Assembly (NCBI RefSeq): GCF_031569985.1
Contig: NZ_JAMQKA010000028.1
Span: 10,244 to 74,243, forward strand
Length of the DNA stretch: 64,000 nt
Reading direction: 5' to 3'
Source of the DNA: JAMQKA01 sp031569985
GTDB lineage: Bacteria > Bacteroidota > Rhodothermia > Balneolales > Balneolaceae
The position numbers were made by a program, and so were the translations under genes. Under the pieces are notes generated by a model that saw only the letters and a program-made list of their open reading frames with translations, was not told where the DNA came from and searched no databases. Shown one piece after another: positions 8,341-17,782 of the stretch (its first letter is position 1; each line of letters opens with the position of its first letter).

Positions 8341-10155
8341 TTAAAACAAGATAGTGTAGTTTATGGATGGTTGCGCCGGTATAATCAACTCATAGCGGCC
8401 ATCGGTCTCACGGATGATCGGCTCCTTGGGATTTTCCAGCTGGATGTAATACGATTGGTCATCTACCAGGTATCGGTTATTCTCCACTTTTCTTATCGAC
8501 TTCCCTGATGCCAGCCTGAAATACAGATCATCAGATATGTCCTTAAGGGTAACAGATCTTCGTACGCCGCCCCCGTTGTGCACAACCCGAATTTTATCCC
8601 GAACCGAAGTGCCGAACACTTCATACCTGAATTGGGGATTATCATTGTCATCCAGGGTATATCCCTTGGACTCGTAACCTGTACCAGTCGTATCATCCTT
8701 CCATGAGGCCCCATCATTTTCCAACTTGTTCAGAGACAATGCCGGACTCTCCAGCAGATGCTCCACCGAGCCATTGGGCCTTGAAGATCCATCACCGCGG
8801 CTGTACCACATCGGCGTGACGTCTAGAAAATCTCCCCGCCAAACCTGTACCAGGCTCCCGTGATTCATATCATAGGTATAGTGAAGTTTATTCAGGCTAC
8901 TCACCGAGATCCCGTGAGTAACCCGGCTGCCCCCCGGAAGATCCATAAAACTGCGGAGCAGCGGCTTATCTTCCGCATGCACATAAATCGGGTTCCAGTC
9001 GCTTTGACCAGGCAAAGGCATATCACTCAGTGAGTGACTGCGAAGCCCTTCCGCCGATACCGAGAGCTGAAAACCAGCCTCCGCCCAGTCTGCCCTGCGG
9101 GCGTATAGCAGTTCAAAAGGCACCTCTCCCGCTGAAAGGTTAACGCTACCCTCTGCACTATCAATGGGGATGACTTCATTTCCTGAAATGCGCAACAGTC
9201 CCGCGCCGGCAGCCACATTCAACTCGAACGTGTAATTACCAGCCTCATCACTCTGGATCGTACCGGTATAACGCAGCAGGAATTGTTCGGGCAGCCCCCC
9301 CAAATATGGCGTCAGGAGTTCTGAACTACCTGACTTAATAACTGAAAGTGTATCAATGTCTGGTTCTTCCGTAAATTCTCCTTCATAGACACTGTACTGT
9401 AGATCCTTTACTGTGGGAGCCGTCCGGTCATACCGCGTAATCCTGATGTTTCGAAAGGCAACCGGACCGTGATCGCCCTGGAATCGGAGCGGACCTTCCG
9501 GAACTTCGCCTTCCCCATAGGCGCCGGCAGTAGGCCCCAAGAGCTCAACATCTTCATGGATAACTACGCCATTCAGCTCTGCACGCAATATTCGTGCATT
9601 TTCCACCTTCTCACCATTTTCATTAAACCGGGGAGCGCGAAAAGACAATTCGAGATGTTGCCACAGTCCCGGTGCGCGGCTGGCATTTTGCCGGGGTGCA
9701 TATCCTTGCCGTCCTTTCACACCCGCCGGGCGCTCATAAATTCCGCCATTATTGCTGGATGATGGGACTTTAACCGTCCAGCTGTCATGTAGTTGAAGTT
9801 CATATCGTCCCTGGAGATAGATTCCTGAATTCGATCCCCTGGGCATCATATAATCCAGTTCGAGATCGATATCTCCATGGTTGAGCTTCGTATACAGGTC
9901 TTCTCCCCCGTGCTCAGCCTGGGGATTATTAACCAGTATATCACTGCCATCGGTAACAGTAATAGTATTGTCTTTATCCATTGAAGCTGTAACCTCACCG
10001 GCCATTTGCCAATTTTCTGCAGGTTCGTTAAAACTGTTTAGGCCATCAAGCAAAATTTGGTTGGAGTCTTGCGCATTAACACCCGAAGCAAACAGCATCA
10101 ATACCAGGCAGGCTATCCACCGGGATGGGTCAAAGAAAATCGCTTTTACGTTCAT
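8341..10155 (-). CDS. DUF1080 (3-keto-disaccharide hydrolase-type) plus PA14-like domain protein
   Basis: A secreted protein of about 604 residues. I use the ATG at 10155 (MNVKAIFFDPSRW), which begins directly with the signal peptide; an ATG at 10188 would add 11 residues ahead of it. After cleavage near ASGVNAQ comes a concanavalin-like DUF1080 domain (about 20-225: SNSGIYLQGRYELQLHDSW, GPLRFQGDHGPVAFRNIRI). Then a PA14-like beta-barrel (about 240-370) and an uncharacterised C-terminal beta-rich region follow. Some DUF1080 proteins cleave 3-keto-glycosides. The downstream gene is a dehydrogenase with cytochrome c, so oxidation followed by cleavage is a reasonable inference. It lies 124 bp downstream of SusD with a hairpin between. 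Confidence 0.82.
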   Translation of the reverse strand: MNVKAIFFDPSRWIACLVLMLFASGVNAQDSNQILLDGLNSFNEPAENWQMAGEVTASMDKDNTITVTDGSDILVNNPQAEHGGEDLYTKLNHGDIDLELDYMMPRGSNSGIYLQGRYELQLHDSWTVKVPSSSNNGGIYERPAGVKGRQGYAPRQNASRAPGLWQHLELSFRAPRFNENGEKVENARILRAELNGVVIHEDVELLGPTAGAYGEGEVPEGPLRFQGDHGPVAFRNIRITRYDRTAPTVKDLQYSVYEGEFTEEPDIDTLSVIKSGSSELLTPYLGGLPEQFLLRYTGTIQSDEAGNYTFELNVAAGAGLLRISGNEVIPIDSAEGSVNLSAGEVPFELLYARRADWAEAGFQLSVSAEGLRSHSLSDMPLPGQSDWNPIYVHAEDKPLLRSFMDLPGGSRVTHGISVSSLNKLHYTYDMNHGSLVQVWRGDFLDVTPMWYSRGDGSSRPNGSVEHLLESPALSLNKLENDGASWKDDTTGTGYESKGYTLDDNDNPQFRYEVFGTSVRDKIRVVHNGGGVRRSVTLKDISDDLYFRLASGKSIRKVENNRYLVDDQSYYIQLENPKEPIIRETDGRYELIIPAQPSINYTILF

Positions 10156-10209
10156 ATGGTTTTTATTGATTAAATGAGAATTACACAATTCTACTATAAC
10201 TATAAAAAT

Positions 10210-10252
10210 GTGATTGGCTGAACATTACCGCCCGGGTAGTTCAACCAATCAC
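10210..10252 (-). terminator. Hairpin behind susD of locus 1
   Basis: GTGATTGGCTGAAC (10210-10223) pairs with GTTCAACCAATCAC (10239-10252) with one mismatch. The minus strand continues with ATTTTTATAG. It could attenuate transcription between the SusC/D genes and the two enzyme genes, giving the transporter a higher dose. Confidence 0.65.
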
Positions 10253-10279
10253 AATGTAATCAAGACCTGTCAATCTTGG

Positions 10280-11857
10280 TTAATTATAACCCGGATTTTG
10301 TTCAAGTGCAGGGTTAGTCTGAATTTCATCATCCGGTATGGGGTATAAGAGATGATGCTCCTGGTATGTTTGTCCCCAGTTATTCGATGCCCCTACAACA
10401 TCAACAAAGTTAACTTCTCCGGGATTATTTTCAGACGGAACAGGATATTGCCGGGTCCGCTGAATATCCGTCCAGATTTTGAAGTTCAGGGGCAGCTCAC
10501 GAAGCCGCTCTTTCCAGACTTCTTCCACAAACTCTTGTTCCGAAAGTCCCGATAAATTGGCAATAATGGTACTTCTGTCGGTTTGCCAGTAGGCCCGTTC
10601 CCTGACGTCTGCAAGATACGAAATCGCTTCGTTTGTTACGCCTTCCGAGCGTGCAATTGCTTCAGCTGCAATGAGAAGCACTTCTGAGTAACGGTAAACC
10701 CGCAGGTCCCGATCTCCACTATTTCCGCTTTCAAACGCGACATCCTCTTCGTACCACATATATGGTGCCCACTCATTGAACTCATACACCGTCCCGTCTC
10801 TTTCCAACGAGCTATAGAAAAGCTGTTTCTCCTGGACACGCAAGTCATCATTCGGATCATAAATCCAGGTATACTCTTCAATCGGACGGTATACATTGAA
10901 GGTCCTGCCGAAAGTGATACCCGCCGGGCGAACGTCACCAGGAATAATTTGACCAGGAAAATCATTGCTGGCAATATTGCCGTCGTACTCGATGCCGTAG
11001 ATAAACTCATCGTCGACATCAGAAGTACGCATCTTGTTGTAGGCACTCATAGTCATGGGGTCTGACCCATGCTCCACTAACCCATACTGCCCTGAATTGA
11101 TAACGGTCCTGGCAGCATCTGCGGCATCGGCATAACTACCCTGTGACTGCAATGGATATCCGGCCCTGCTCAAATGGACATCGGCGAGCAAGGCAGCAGC
11201 AGCTCCCCGTGTTATCCGAAAATTGTTATCAGGAAATGGGGCATCTGCCAAACCGCCATTGTTTACCGCCCAATCAAGATCGGCTACAATCTGATTATAT
11301 ACTTCCGCGGAACTGGTGCGTGACACCTCAAGCCCGTCGAGCCCCTCTACCGGTTCCGTTATAAGAGGGACATCCCCAAAAGAGGTTACCAGGTTGAAGT
11401 AGTTAAGCGCTCGGAAAAACCGGGCTTCAGCCAATAGACGATTTTTTTCGTTTTCGGAAAACCCTTCCATGTCAGGAATAGCCTGGAGGGCAAGGTTCGC
11501 GTGGGAAATGGCTTCATAATGGCCTGACCACCAGCCGTCGAAGAACTGGTTCAATATCTCAGGATCCAGGGTCAAATCTTGAGCAACCTGCCCTTGTATG
11601 CGCTCCCCTTTCGCTTCGTTGTCGAAGAAACCCGACATGAAGCCGCCGAACATAACATTGGCCCCGCCGAAACCCGAGTCATAAAAGTCTGCGGCTCGGC
11701 CTTCACGATAAAGACCGTTTACCAGGCCGGTAACTGTTTCCGGTGAATCCAGCAGTTGATTGGTTGAGATTTCATCTTTGGGTGCTTCAGTCAAAAAATT
11801 ATCGCAGGAGTTTAGCGTCAAGAACCCCACTATAAATACAAGTATGAATTTCTTCAT
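10280..11857 (-). CDS. SusD/RagB-family outer-membrane glycan-binding lipoprotein
   Basis: Surface lid protein that captures a nutrient for the SusC channel. It has 525 residues with a lipoprotein signal (MKKFILVFIVGFLTLNSC, Cys18 lipidated). The mature start DNFLTEAPKDEIS is typical of the family, and the C-terminus carries the usual LYPIPDDEIQTNP ending. Helical TPR-like segments (FFRALNYFNLVTSFGDVPLI) are visible at about 150-170. The gene lies 28 bp after its SusC partner on the same strand. The ligand cannot be read from sequence. Confidence 0.93.
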   Translation of the reverse strand: MKKFILVFIVGFLTLNSCDNFLTEAPKDEISTNQLLDSPETVTGLVNGLYREGRAADFYDSGFGGANVMFGGFMSGFFDNEAKGERIQGQVAQDLTLDPEILNQFFDGWWSGHYEAISHANLALQAIPDMEGFSENEKNRLLAEARFFRALNYFNLVTSFGDVPLITEPVEGLDGLEVSRTSSAEVYNQIVADLDWAVNNGGLADAPFPDNNFRITRGAAAALLADVHLSRAGYPLQSQGSYADAADAARTVINSGQYGLVEHGSDPMTMSAYNKMRTSDVDDEFIYGIEYDGNIASNDFPGQIIPGDVRPAGITFGRTFNVYRPIEEYTWIYDPNDDLRVQEKQLFYSSLERDGTVYEFNEWAPYMWYEEDVAFESGNSGDRDLRVYRYSEVLLIAAEAIARSEGVTNEAISYLADVRERAYWQTDRSTIIANLSGLSEQEFVEEVWKERLRELPLNFKIWTDIQRTRQYPVPSENNPGEVNFVDVVGASNNWGQTYQEHHLLYPIPDDEIQTNPALEQNPGYN

Positions 11858-11885
11858 GGTATTAATATGGTCTTAAAATTGATCA

Positions 11886-14800
11886 TTAAAATTGGATATT
11901 GACTCCAAGCGTGAAGGTTCGCGGCTTAGGATACTGGTAAAAGAAGATGTTCTGAGTATTGGGATTTCCCTGCCATGAAGATCCTTCAGGATCGTGGCCC
12001 TTGAAATCCGGATGATGAATTACAAACGCGTTCTGGAGGCTTGCAGTTACTCTCAACCGCTGTAAACCATACTCAGAGATTTTACCTTGATCAAAACTGT
12101 ATCCCAGTGAAAACAGGTTCCCTCGGATATAAGACCCGTCAACAATCCAATGGCTGTCAGCCTGGGTATTCTGTCCAGACAGTGGTTGATGACGTATCCG
12201 TTGAATGGGGGTATCTTGATTATCTGGAGTCCACGCCTCATACAATTGGGTAGCAATACCATTAGTAAGCGCTTGGCGATCTTCCGCAGTGTGGAGGAAT
12301 TGCTGCATGATCTCATTTCCATATACAAATTGTATATCTGCGGTAAAATCAAAGTTTCCAACATTTACCTTGTTGGAGAAACTTCCTGTCCACTCTGGCA
12401 AACCATTTCCGATAATCTTACGGTCGGACGATCGCTTCGCCTCACCGGGAATTCGTCCCGCAGCAGCGGCTTCAGCTGCCTCATCTGTGCCCCAGGTGCC
12501 TAAACGCTCGAACCCGTAGAAGTTTCCTATCGGTTCGCCTACACGCAATATCGTCTGGCTACCGGAGACCCAGTTTGGTCCGGGAAAGATATCTTCATCC
12601 TCAGCGCCCAGGCTTTCAACCGTATTCTTGTTGTAATTGAAATTGAGTGTGGTTGACCAAAAGAAATCGTTGGTCTGGATATTCCTGGTCGTCATCATGA
12701 AATCAACACCACGATTAGAAACAGATCCAATATTATCCATTACCACATCAAAACCGCTGGTGGAGGGAATCGGCCGCTGCAGCAACAGATCGTCGGTCAA
12801 TTTGTCATAGTAGTCAGCCTCAAGTGACACCACTTGGTTAAACAGATCAATTTCAAGACCGATATTATACTGAGTGGTTTTTTCCCACTCCAAATCTGGA
12901 TTTGCCAGGCGCTGCGGTGCACTCGTATTCTGGCGGGCACCGCCAAGTAGCACCGAACCGGAACTGATCGTAGAAAGGGATTGATAAGTACCAATCTCGG
13001 TGTTACCGGTTCGTCCCCAGGATGCTCTTAGTTTCAGTCGGTTAATAGCATCCATATCAGACATAAACTCTTCGTTGGAAACGGTCCAGCCAACCCCGAT
13101 TGAAGGAAAGAAACCATACTTGTTATTCTCACCAAATCGTGACGATCCATCAATACGGCTTGTCAGGGTAGCACTGTAGGTATTGTCAAAGGTATAACTA
13201 CCTCTTGCAAAGTAGGAGTTCATGGACCAGTCCCAAGTATCGGAATTTGGGAAACCGCTAACTTCAGTAGCCGCATCAACATTGTTGGTACGGTAGAAAT
13301 CGTTCGGGAAAATACGCACCCCGAAACCGTTGCTTCGGTATGACCGCTCCTGCCAACTGGCTCCCAAAACGGCGTTAATTCTGTGCTTTCCGGTATCCTG
13401 AAGGTAAGTCAGATAGTTCTCATTTTGCCAGTAGGTAGTTTCACTGTTGTTCATTCCGGCACTCCCCACGGAAGATTCCGGGGATTCCAGGTCTGTTGGC
13501 TGGTAGTCGCGAGATTCGAAATTCGTGTTATCAACACCGAATTGTGTGCGGAACTCCAGGTTATCGGTGATTTGAAATGCGGCATAGGCATTACCAAAAA
13601 GCTGTACCCGATCTCTCAGCCGATCTTCTTCCATCGCACGTTGCACCGGGTTTGGCTGCCCTTCAAGCGAGGTGAATTTAACATCATTAAAATGACTCCA
13701 GTCACCATCCGGCATTTTCACTGGAAGAATCGGGGCAAACTCAACCATAGTACGGCGTACGACCTGCCCGCCGCCCCCTTCTTCAACACTGTTCTCCCAG
13801 GTTCTGTTGACCCTTAAATTGGTTCCCAGCGTTAGCCAATCGGTCGGACTTGCATCATACACAATTCGGGCACTCGCGCGCTTCATATAGTTATTGAGAA
13901 TGACTCCTTCATTATTGGTGTAATTCAAAAAGCCACCAAATGAGGATTTTTCACCGCCTGACTGAATTCCCAACTGGTGATCATGAGAAAGGGCGGTGCG
14001 AGTTACCTCTTCCTGCCAGTCCGTATCATATAGCGGATTTCCCTGTTCATCGAACAAGGTTCCGATATCATCTGAAAGATCAAATACCGGTTCTTGTCCA
14101 GGAGGATAATCTTCGAAAAGAGTAGCATTTTCGAATCCACGACGTTGAACTTCCATAAACTCTTCAGCATTCATCGCATCCATCTTGCTTGCCAACCTGC
14201 CTACGCTGAATGAACCGTTATAACTAACGGCAACATCTTCGGACGGCGTATCACCCCGTTTGGTCGTTACGAGTATCACACCATTAGCGCCTCTGGAACC
14301 ATAAATGGCCGTTGCCGAAGCATCTTTTAAGACCTCAATACTTTCAATGTTATTGGGGTTCATATACTGAATGCCATCTTCCATCGCAACACCGTCAACC
14401 ACATATAATGGTTCGGTACCTGCGTTAATGGAACCTGTCCCCCTAATAACTACACGATTACTGCCAGTAGGGGCTCCTGAGTTAGTAAAAATATTAACAC
14501 CGGCAACTTTACCACGCAGTCCCTGCAGAGCGTTAAAAGCGGATTGCTGTTCTCCCAGATCTTCACTTGAAACCATCCCTATAGATCCGGTGACATCTGA
14601 TTTCTTTTGGATGCCATATCCAGTGACTACAAGCTCTTCACCCTCAATTGCTTGCGGCTGCATGGTTACATCCAGATTGGTACGCCCATTAATCGGCATC
14701 TGTCCTGTCTCGTACCCTATAAATGAAAAAATAAGTGTATCCTGAAGCGAAGGAACACTGAGTTCAAAATTTCCCTGGGCATCGGTGGAAGTCCCGCTCG

Positions 14801-15266
14801 TGGTGCCCTTCACCAAGACGTTTACTCCCGGCATCGGGTCACCCGATGAGGCATCGGTTACAGTACCATTGACGGTCTCCAGGTTAATCTCCTGATTCGG
14901 TGCGCTGTCCTTTGGCAAGATACCGAGGGTCCGGTGCGTGAGCACTTTATACCTGAATCCGAAATCCGACAGGAGGTCATCTAGAAGGTTAAACAACCCG
15001 TTTTGGAACAATATCACTCGGTTTTCGGCGAATGTTTTGCCCTCCAGCAGTTCGCTTTTGTAGAAAAACTTTACATCATATGTATTTTCAATTGTCGATA
15101 ATACCTTTTGCAGGCTGGTTCCTTTTTCAACCGTTTCTATGGTTTTAGAATTGATATCCGTAGAACTTACGTATACATCACCAGACTCTTGTGCCCCTGC
15201 TACAAGCGTAACAGAAAACAACAGAATCATCAGGCTTACAATCCCTGCGTATTTGTAGTGTTCCAT
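11886..15266 (-). CDS. SusC/RagA-family TonB-dependent transducer
   Basis: A 1126-residue outer-membrane channel. After the signal peptide comes an STN domain (about 40-110), which marks receptors that signal through FecR. Next are a carboxypeptidase-regulatory-like beta domain (about 128-205: VNGTVTDASSGDPMPGVNV), a linker with VVTGYG, the plug with the SusC signature GVILVTTKRG, and a 22-strand barrel ending in FTLGVNIQF. FecR lies 20 bp upstream in transcription order and SusD 28 bp downstream. The STN domain with adjacent FecR and sigma genes implies substrate-induced transcription of this locus. Confidence 0.94.
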   Translation of the reverse strand: MEHYKYAGIVSLMILLFSVTLVAGAQESGDVYVSSTDINSKTIETVEKGTSLQKVLSTIENTYDVKFFYKSELLEGKTFAENRVILFQNGLFNLLDDLLSDFGFRYKVLTHRTLGILPKDSAPNQEINLETVNGTVTDASSGDPMPGVNVLVKGTTSGTSTDAQGNFELSVPSLQDTLIFSFIGYETGQMPINGRTNLDVTMQPQAIEGEELVVTGYGIQKKSDVTGSIGMVSSEDLGEQQSAFNALQGLRGKVAGVNIFTNSGAPTGSNRVVIRGTGSINAGTEPLYVVDGVAMEDGIQYMNPNNIESIEVLKDASATAIYGSRGANGVILVTTKRGDTPSEDVAVSYNGSFSVGRLASKMDAMNAEEFMEVQRRGFENATLFEDYPPGQEPVFDLSDDIGTLFDEQGNPLYDTDWQEEVTRTALSHDHQLGIQSGGEKSSFGGFLNYTNNEGVILNNYMKRASARIVYDASPTDWLTLGTNLRVNRTWENSVEEGGGGQVVRRTMVEFAPILPVKMPDGDWSHFNDVKFTSLEGQPNPVQRAMEEDRLRDRVQLFGNAYAAFQITDNLEFRTQFGVDNTNFESRDYQPTDLESPESSVGSAGMNNSETTYWQNENYLTYLQDTGKHRINAVLGASWQERSYRSNGFGVRIFPNDFYRTNNVDAATEVSGFPNSDTWDWSMNSYFARGSYTFDNTYSATLTSRIDGSSRFGENNKYGFFPSIGVGWTVSNEEFMSDMDAINRLKLRASWGRTGNTEIGTYQSLSTISSGSVLLGGARQNTSAPQRLANPDLEWEKTTQYNIGLEIDLFNQVVSLEADYYDKLTDDLLLQRPIPSTSGFDVVMDNIGSVSNRGVDFMMTTRNIQTNDFFWSTTLNFNYNKNTVESLGAEDEDIFPGPNWVSGSQTILRVGEPIGNFYGFERLGTWGTDEAAEAAAAGRIPGEAKRSSDRKIIGNGLPEWTGSFSNKVNVGNFDFTADIQFVYGNEIMQQFLHTAEDRQALTNGIATQLYEAWTPDNQDTPIQRIRHQPLSGQNTQADSHWIVDGSYIRGNLFSLGYSFDQGKISEYGLQRLRVTASLQNAFVIHHPDFKGHDPEGSSWQGNPNTQNIFFYQYPKPRTFTLGVNIQF

Positions 15267-15286
15267 AATTATCCTATCCCTAAGTC

Positions 15287-16354
15287 TTAGTTGTTTTGTT
15301 CAATTATTACAGTTTCTTCTGATTTATAAATGTTCACGTCCATTACTTCGGAAACAGCATTCATCAATCCGTCTAAACTTCTGAAGTCTATTGAACCCGA
15401 GAGCCTCATATCCAAAATCCCGGGATCTTTTATTTTCACCTCCTTTCCATAGGTTCGTTCAATCCGGCTAACAAGTACTGAAAAAGGGGTTTCATCGAAA
15501 TAGAGCTCGTTCGTAGTCCAAGAGGTGTAAACCGCCGGGTTAACTTTGTTCAGGGCTATTTGCTCCCTGGATTTGTGGAATTGTGCCATCTCTCCCGGCT
15601 GCATTTTCATTTCAGGCGTTGAGGGAGTTTCGGGACTCGCGACCTTTACTCGTACCTCGCCCTCTTCCAGCACCACTTTCGTGCCCTCGCCATAGGTGTC
15701 TACCGTAAAAAGCGTTCCCCAGACGGCGGCCGAACCGTCCTCGGTTTCAACAACAAATTTCGGTTTGTTTTTAGATTCTTTAGGAGTGATTGAGAAATAG
15801 GCTTCTCCTTCGAGACCAACTCGTTTCACCGGCTGGTCAAGCCAGTTACTTTTATAGGTAAGCTTCGAACCTGCTGCAAGAATGACACTGGATCCATCCG
15901 ATAGATTGATCGTTTTCTTTTCTGCATACCCTGTTTCCACGGTCATGATGGCCACAGGTTCACTTTCAGGCGTTGGCTCCTGGTACATGTAGAGTGCCAA
16001 TCCCACAAAGGCGCCAATCAAAAGAACAGCGGCTGCTTTGAACAGGTATCCCATTAAACCGCCGTTATTCCCAGTGGCACGATCCTCAGGATTGCGGAAC
16101 CTTATATTATTCTGCCGCTCTATATCATCCCGAACTTTTGACCATTCATTCTTGATATCCGGCAGTTGAGGAGTGGTAAACCGTAGACCCGTTATCTTTT
16201 TCTGTGCGTCCAGGGCCTTTCGGCGATGTTCATCGCTCTTCTTAACCCATTCATTCCAAAATACCGCCCGGTCTCCCTCTGAATCGCCCATTGCCCATTC
16301 TACAAATGAGGGATCATTAACCAATTCCTGAACAGTGTACTCGCTCTTATCCAC
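15287..16354 (-). CDS. FecR-family anti-sigma factor, locus 1
   Basis: A single-pass inner-membrane regulator of 355 residues. The N-terminal cytoplasmic part (about 1-100) binds the sigma factor and begins with the usual ELVNDPSFVEWAMG region. One membrane helix at about 102-124 (YLFKAAAVLLIGAFVGLALY) follows, then the periplasmic FecR domain (INLSDGSSVILAAGSKL, about 150-265) and a C-terminal DUF4974/STN-like domain (LYFDETPFSVLVSRIERTYG). It receives the signal from the STN domain of the SusC protein encoded 20 bp downstream. It is 521 bp from its sigma gene, an unusually long spacer, so it may have its own promoter. Confidence 0.92.
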   Translation of the reverse strand: MDKSEYTVQELVNDPSFVEWAMGDSEGDRAVFWNEWVKKSDEHRRKALDAQKKITGLRFTTPQLPDIKNEWSKVRDDIERQNNIRFRNPEDRATGNNGGLMGYLFKAAAVLLIGAFVGLALYMYQEPTPESEPVAIMTVETGYAEKKTINLSDGSSVILAAGSKLTYKSNWLDQPVKRVGLEGEAYFSITPKESKNKPKFVVETEDGSAAVWGTLFTVDTYGEGTKVVLEEGEVRVKVASPETPSTPEMKMQPGEMAQFHKSREQIALNKVNPAVYTSWTTNELYFDETPFSVLVSRIERTYGKEVKIKDPGILDMRLSGSIDFRSLDGLMNAVSEVMDVNIYKSEETVIIEQNN

Positions 16355-16875
16355 GATGCAATCATTTATTATTATGGGTTGCTACATACTATAGAGCAGC
16401 TCAGACAGCAGAGTACTCACCTAAATTTTATTTTTTCTGTAAACCGTGTATTAACCCTGTCAGAAACCTGTAAAAGGAAAATTCCCTTGGGAAGGGATGA
16501 TTCCTAAAACAATTAGCACGACAAACAATCCGATATTTTTTGCCGGTTTTGTGCGTGAACTGTGTAAGGGGGGTTGCCAATCACGGCTGCAAGGATGTTA
16601 TGGAATGAGGGGCTCCAGAGCTTCAGATTTTACTCTTCTCTTCCCGGCCTTGTAAAGGTGACTGCCCGGAAGGGAACGGAGGGAAGCGTAAAGAAAAAAT
16701 CTGCGATTTTTTTATTCCGACAGCTGTAGGAACGGTGATTTTTTCGTGGACAGTTCTTTAGTCCGATTACAGGTGGATTTGTTCATACAAAAAGGAATAC
16801 CTCTATCATAGAGAGCAGCTGTTACTTTTTTAGGATGCCCTAATATAGTATTAGCTCCGTTGGCTCGAAATACTA
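16355..16875. other. Gene-free spacer between sigma and FecR genes of locus 1
   Basis: This stretch of 521 bp has no reading frame I would defend. It contains a near-palindrome TTCCGACAGCTGTAGGAA at 16715-16732, related to repeats at 59548, 19194 and 63262, and an A/T-rich tract next to it. A promoter for the FecR-SusC-SusD transcript, recognised by the adjacent ECF factor, would be expected here, but no consensus is known to me. Confidence 0.4.
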
Positions 16876-17541
16876 TCACTGGTAAGTGAGATACTGGGCA
16901 AACAACCCAAACAAGACAAGGAGAAATGGCAGTATGGCTATTGCAATCTTTGTTATATCCTCGCCCATTATTTCGCGGAGGTTGGAGATGGCGCGATAGA
17001 TGTGATTTTTTATAGATTGATATTTTATAGATAGGATATCTTCAATCTCATCATAACTCATCCCGTTGAAATATTTGAGGTACAGCACTTCTTTTTGGCG
17101 GCCGGGCAGTTGATCCAACGCTTTATAAAGGGCCTCTATTTTTTCCGCCTTTATTTCATCTTTGATGAGTATAACCTCGGGGGAAAACTGGATCTGGGGA
17201 TTCTCATTCTCGGCATTTTCCCAGTCTTCATAATATTTGCGCCGTTTCTTTAATTTCTTTAGCAAACTTCTCCGCAGGGAGGCCAAAAGATAGGCTTTAA
17301 CGGAATCAACTTCCGATAGATGCTCTCTTCGATCCCAAAGTTGCACAAACAGCTGGTGAATCCCGTCTTTTGTCAACTCCCGGCGACTTGTCAACTTCAA
17401 TCCGTATCCAAATAGATCACCGTAATAGCGCTCAAAAATCTGTTCCCACGCATTCAGATCTCCATCTAGAAATTTTTTCCATAGTGTGTTGCCATCCGGG
17501 TTGGCTTCCGGCTGGATCGAATACATTCCCTTTTCAGACAT
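16876..17541 (-). CDS. ECF sigma factor with a C-terminal hydrophobic tail, locus 1
   Basis: A 221-residue sigma-70 family protein with region 2 (about 22-95: WEQIFERYYGDLFGYGLKL) and region 4 (about 140-195: LPGRQKEVLYLKYFNGMSYDEI). The spacing matches FecI-type ECF factors of Bacteroidota. After region 4 it continues with a strongly hydrophobic stretch at about 198-218 (IAIAILPFLLVLFGLFAQYL) that looks like a membrane helix. The locus 2 sigma factor ends right after region 4 and lacks it. Likely released by the FecR protein to transcribe the SusC/D genes. An inverted repeat sits 27 bp upstream of its start. Confidence 0.9.
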   Translation of the reverse strand: MSEKGMYSIQPEANPDGNTLWKKFLDGDLNAWEQIFERYYGDLFGYGLKLTSRRELTKDGIHQLFVQLWDRREHLSEVDSVKAYLLASLRRSLLKKLKKRRKYYEDWENAENENPQIQFSPEVILIKDEIKAEKIEALYKALDQLPGRQKEVLYLKYFNGMSYDEIEDILSIKYQSIKNHIYRAISNLREIMGEDITKIAIAILPFLLVLFGLFAQYLTYQ

Positions 17542-17567
17542 GGCGAATTTCCCTGTTCAGTACCTAT

Positions 17568-17582
17568 TTGTTCATAGAACAA
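17568..17582. promoter_or_regulatory. Palindromic candidate operator upstream of locus 1 sigma gene
   Basis: TTGTTCATAGAACAA is a perfect 6-bp inverted repeat with a 3-bp spacer, 27 bp upstream of the sigma start. Position and symmetry suit a repressor or autoregulatory site. No binding protein can be named. Confidence 0.35.
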
Positions 17583-17782
17583 TCGGTTTAGTTTGTCTTT
17601 CCCAATTCCCAATTTGATGAGGGATGCAAATTGATCCCCGTACCCCAAAAGCCATAATCTGTCAACCCCTAAAGTAAGTGATAAAATAGAACTATTGCCA
17701 ACCGGTAAATACCATTCCTGGGCGGGTTAACATATTCTTCTTACAGGGTTAACCCTGGGATAAACTGGCTTGATTGGGTGTA

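Noticed and set aside
17724..17755. GGGTTAAC/GTTAACCC inverted repeat after tolC as a terminator
   Set aside because: The loop is 16 nt and no T-run follows on the minus strand, so it is too weak to call.
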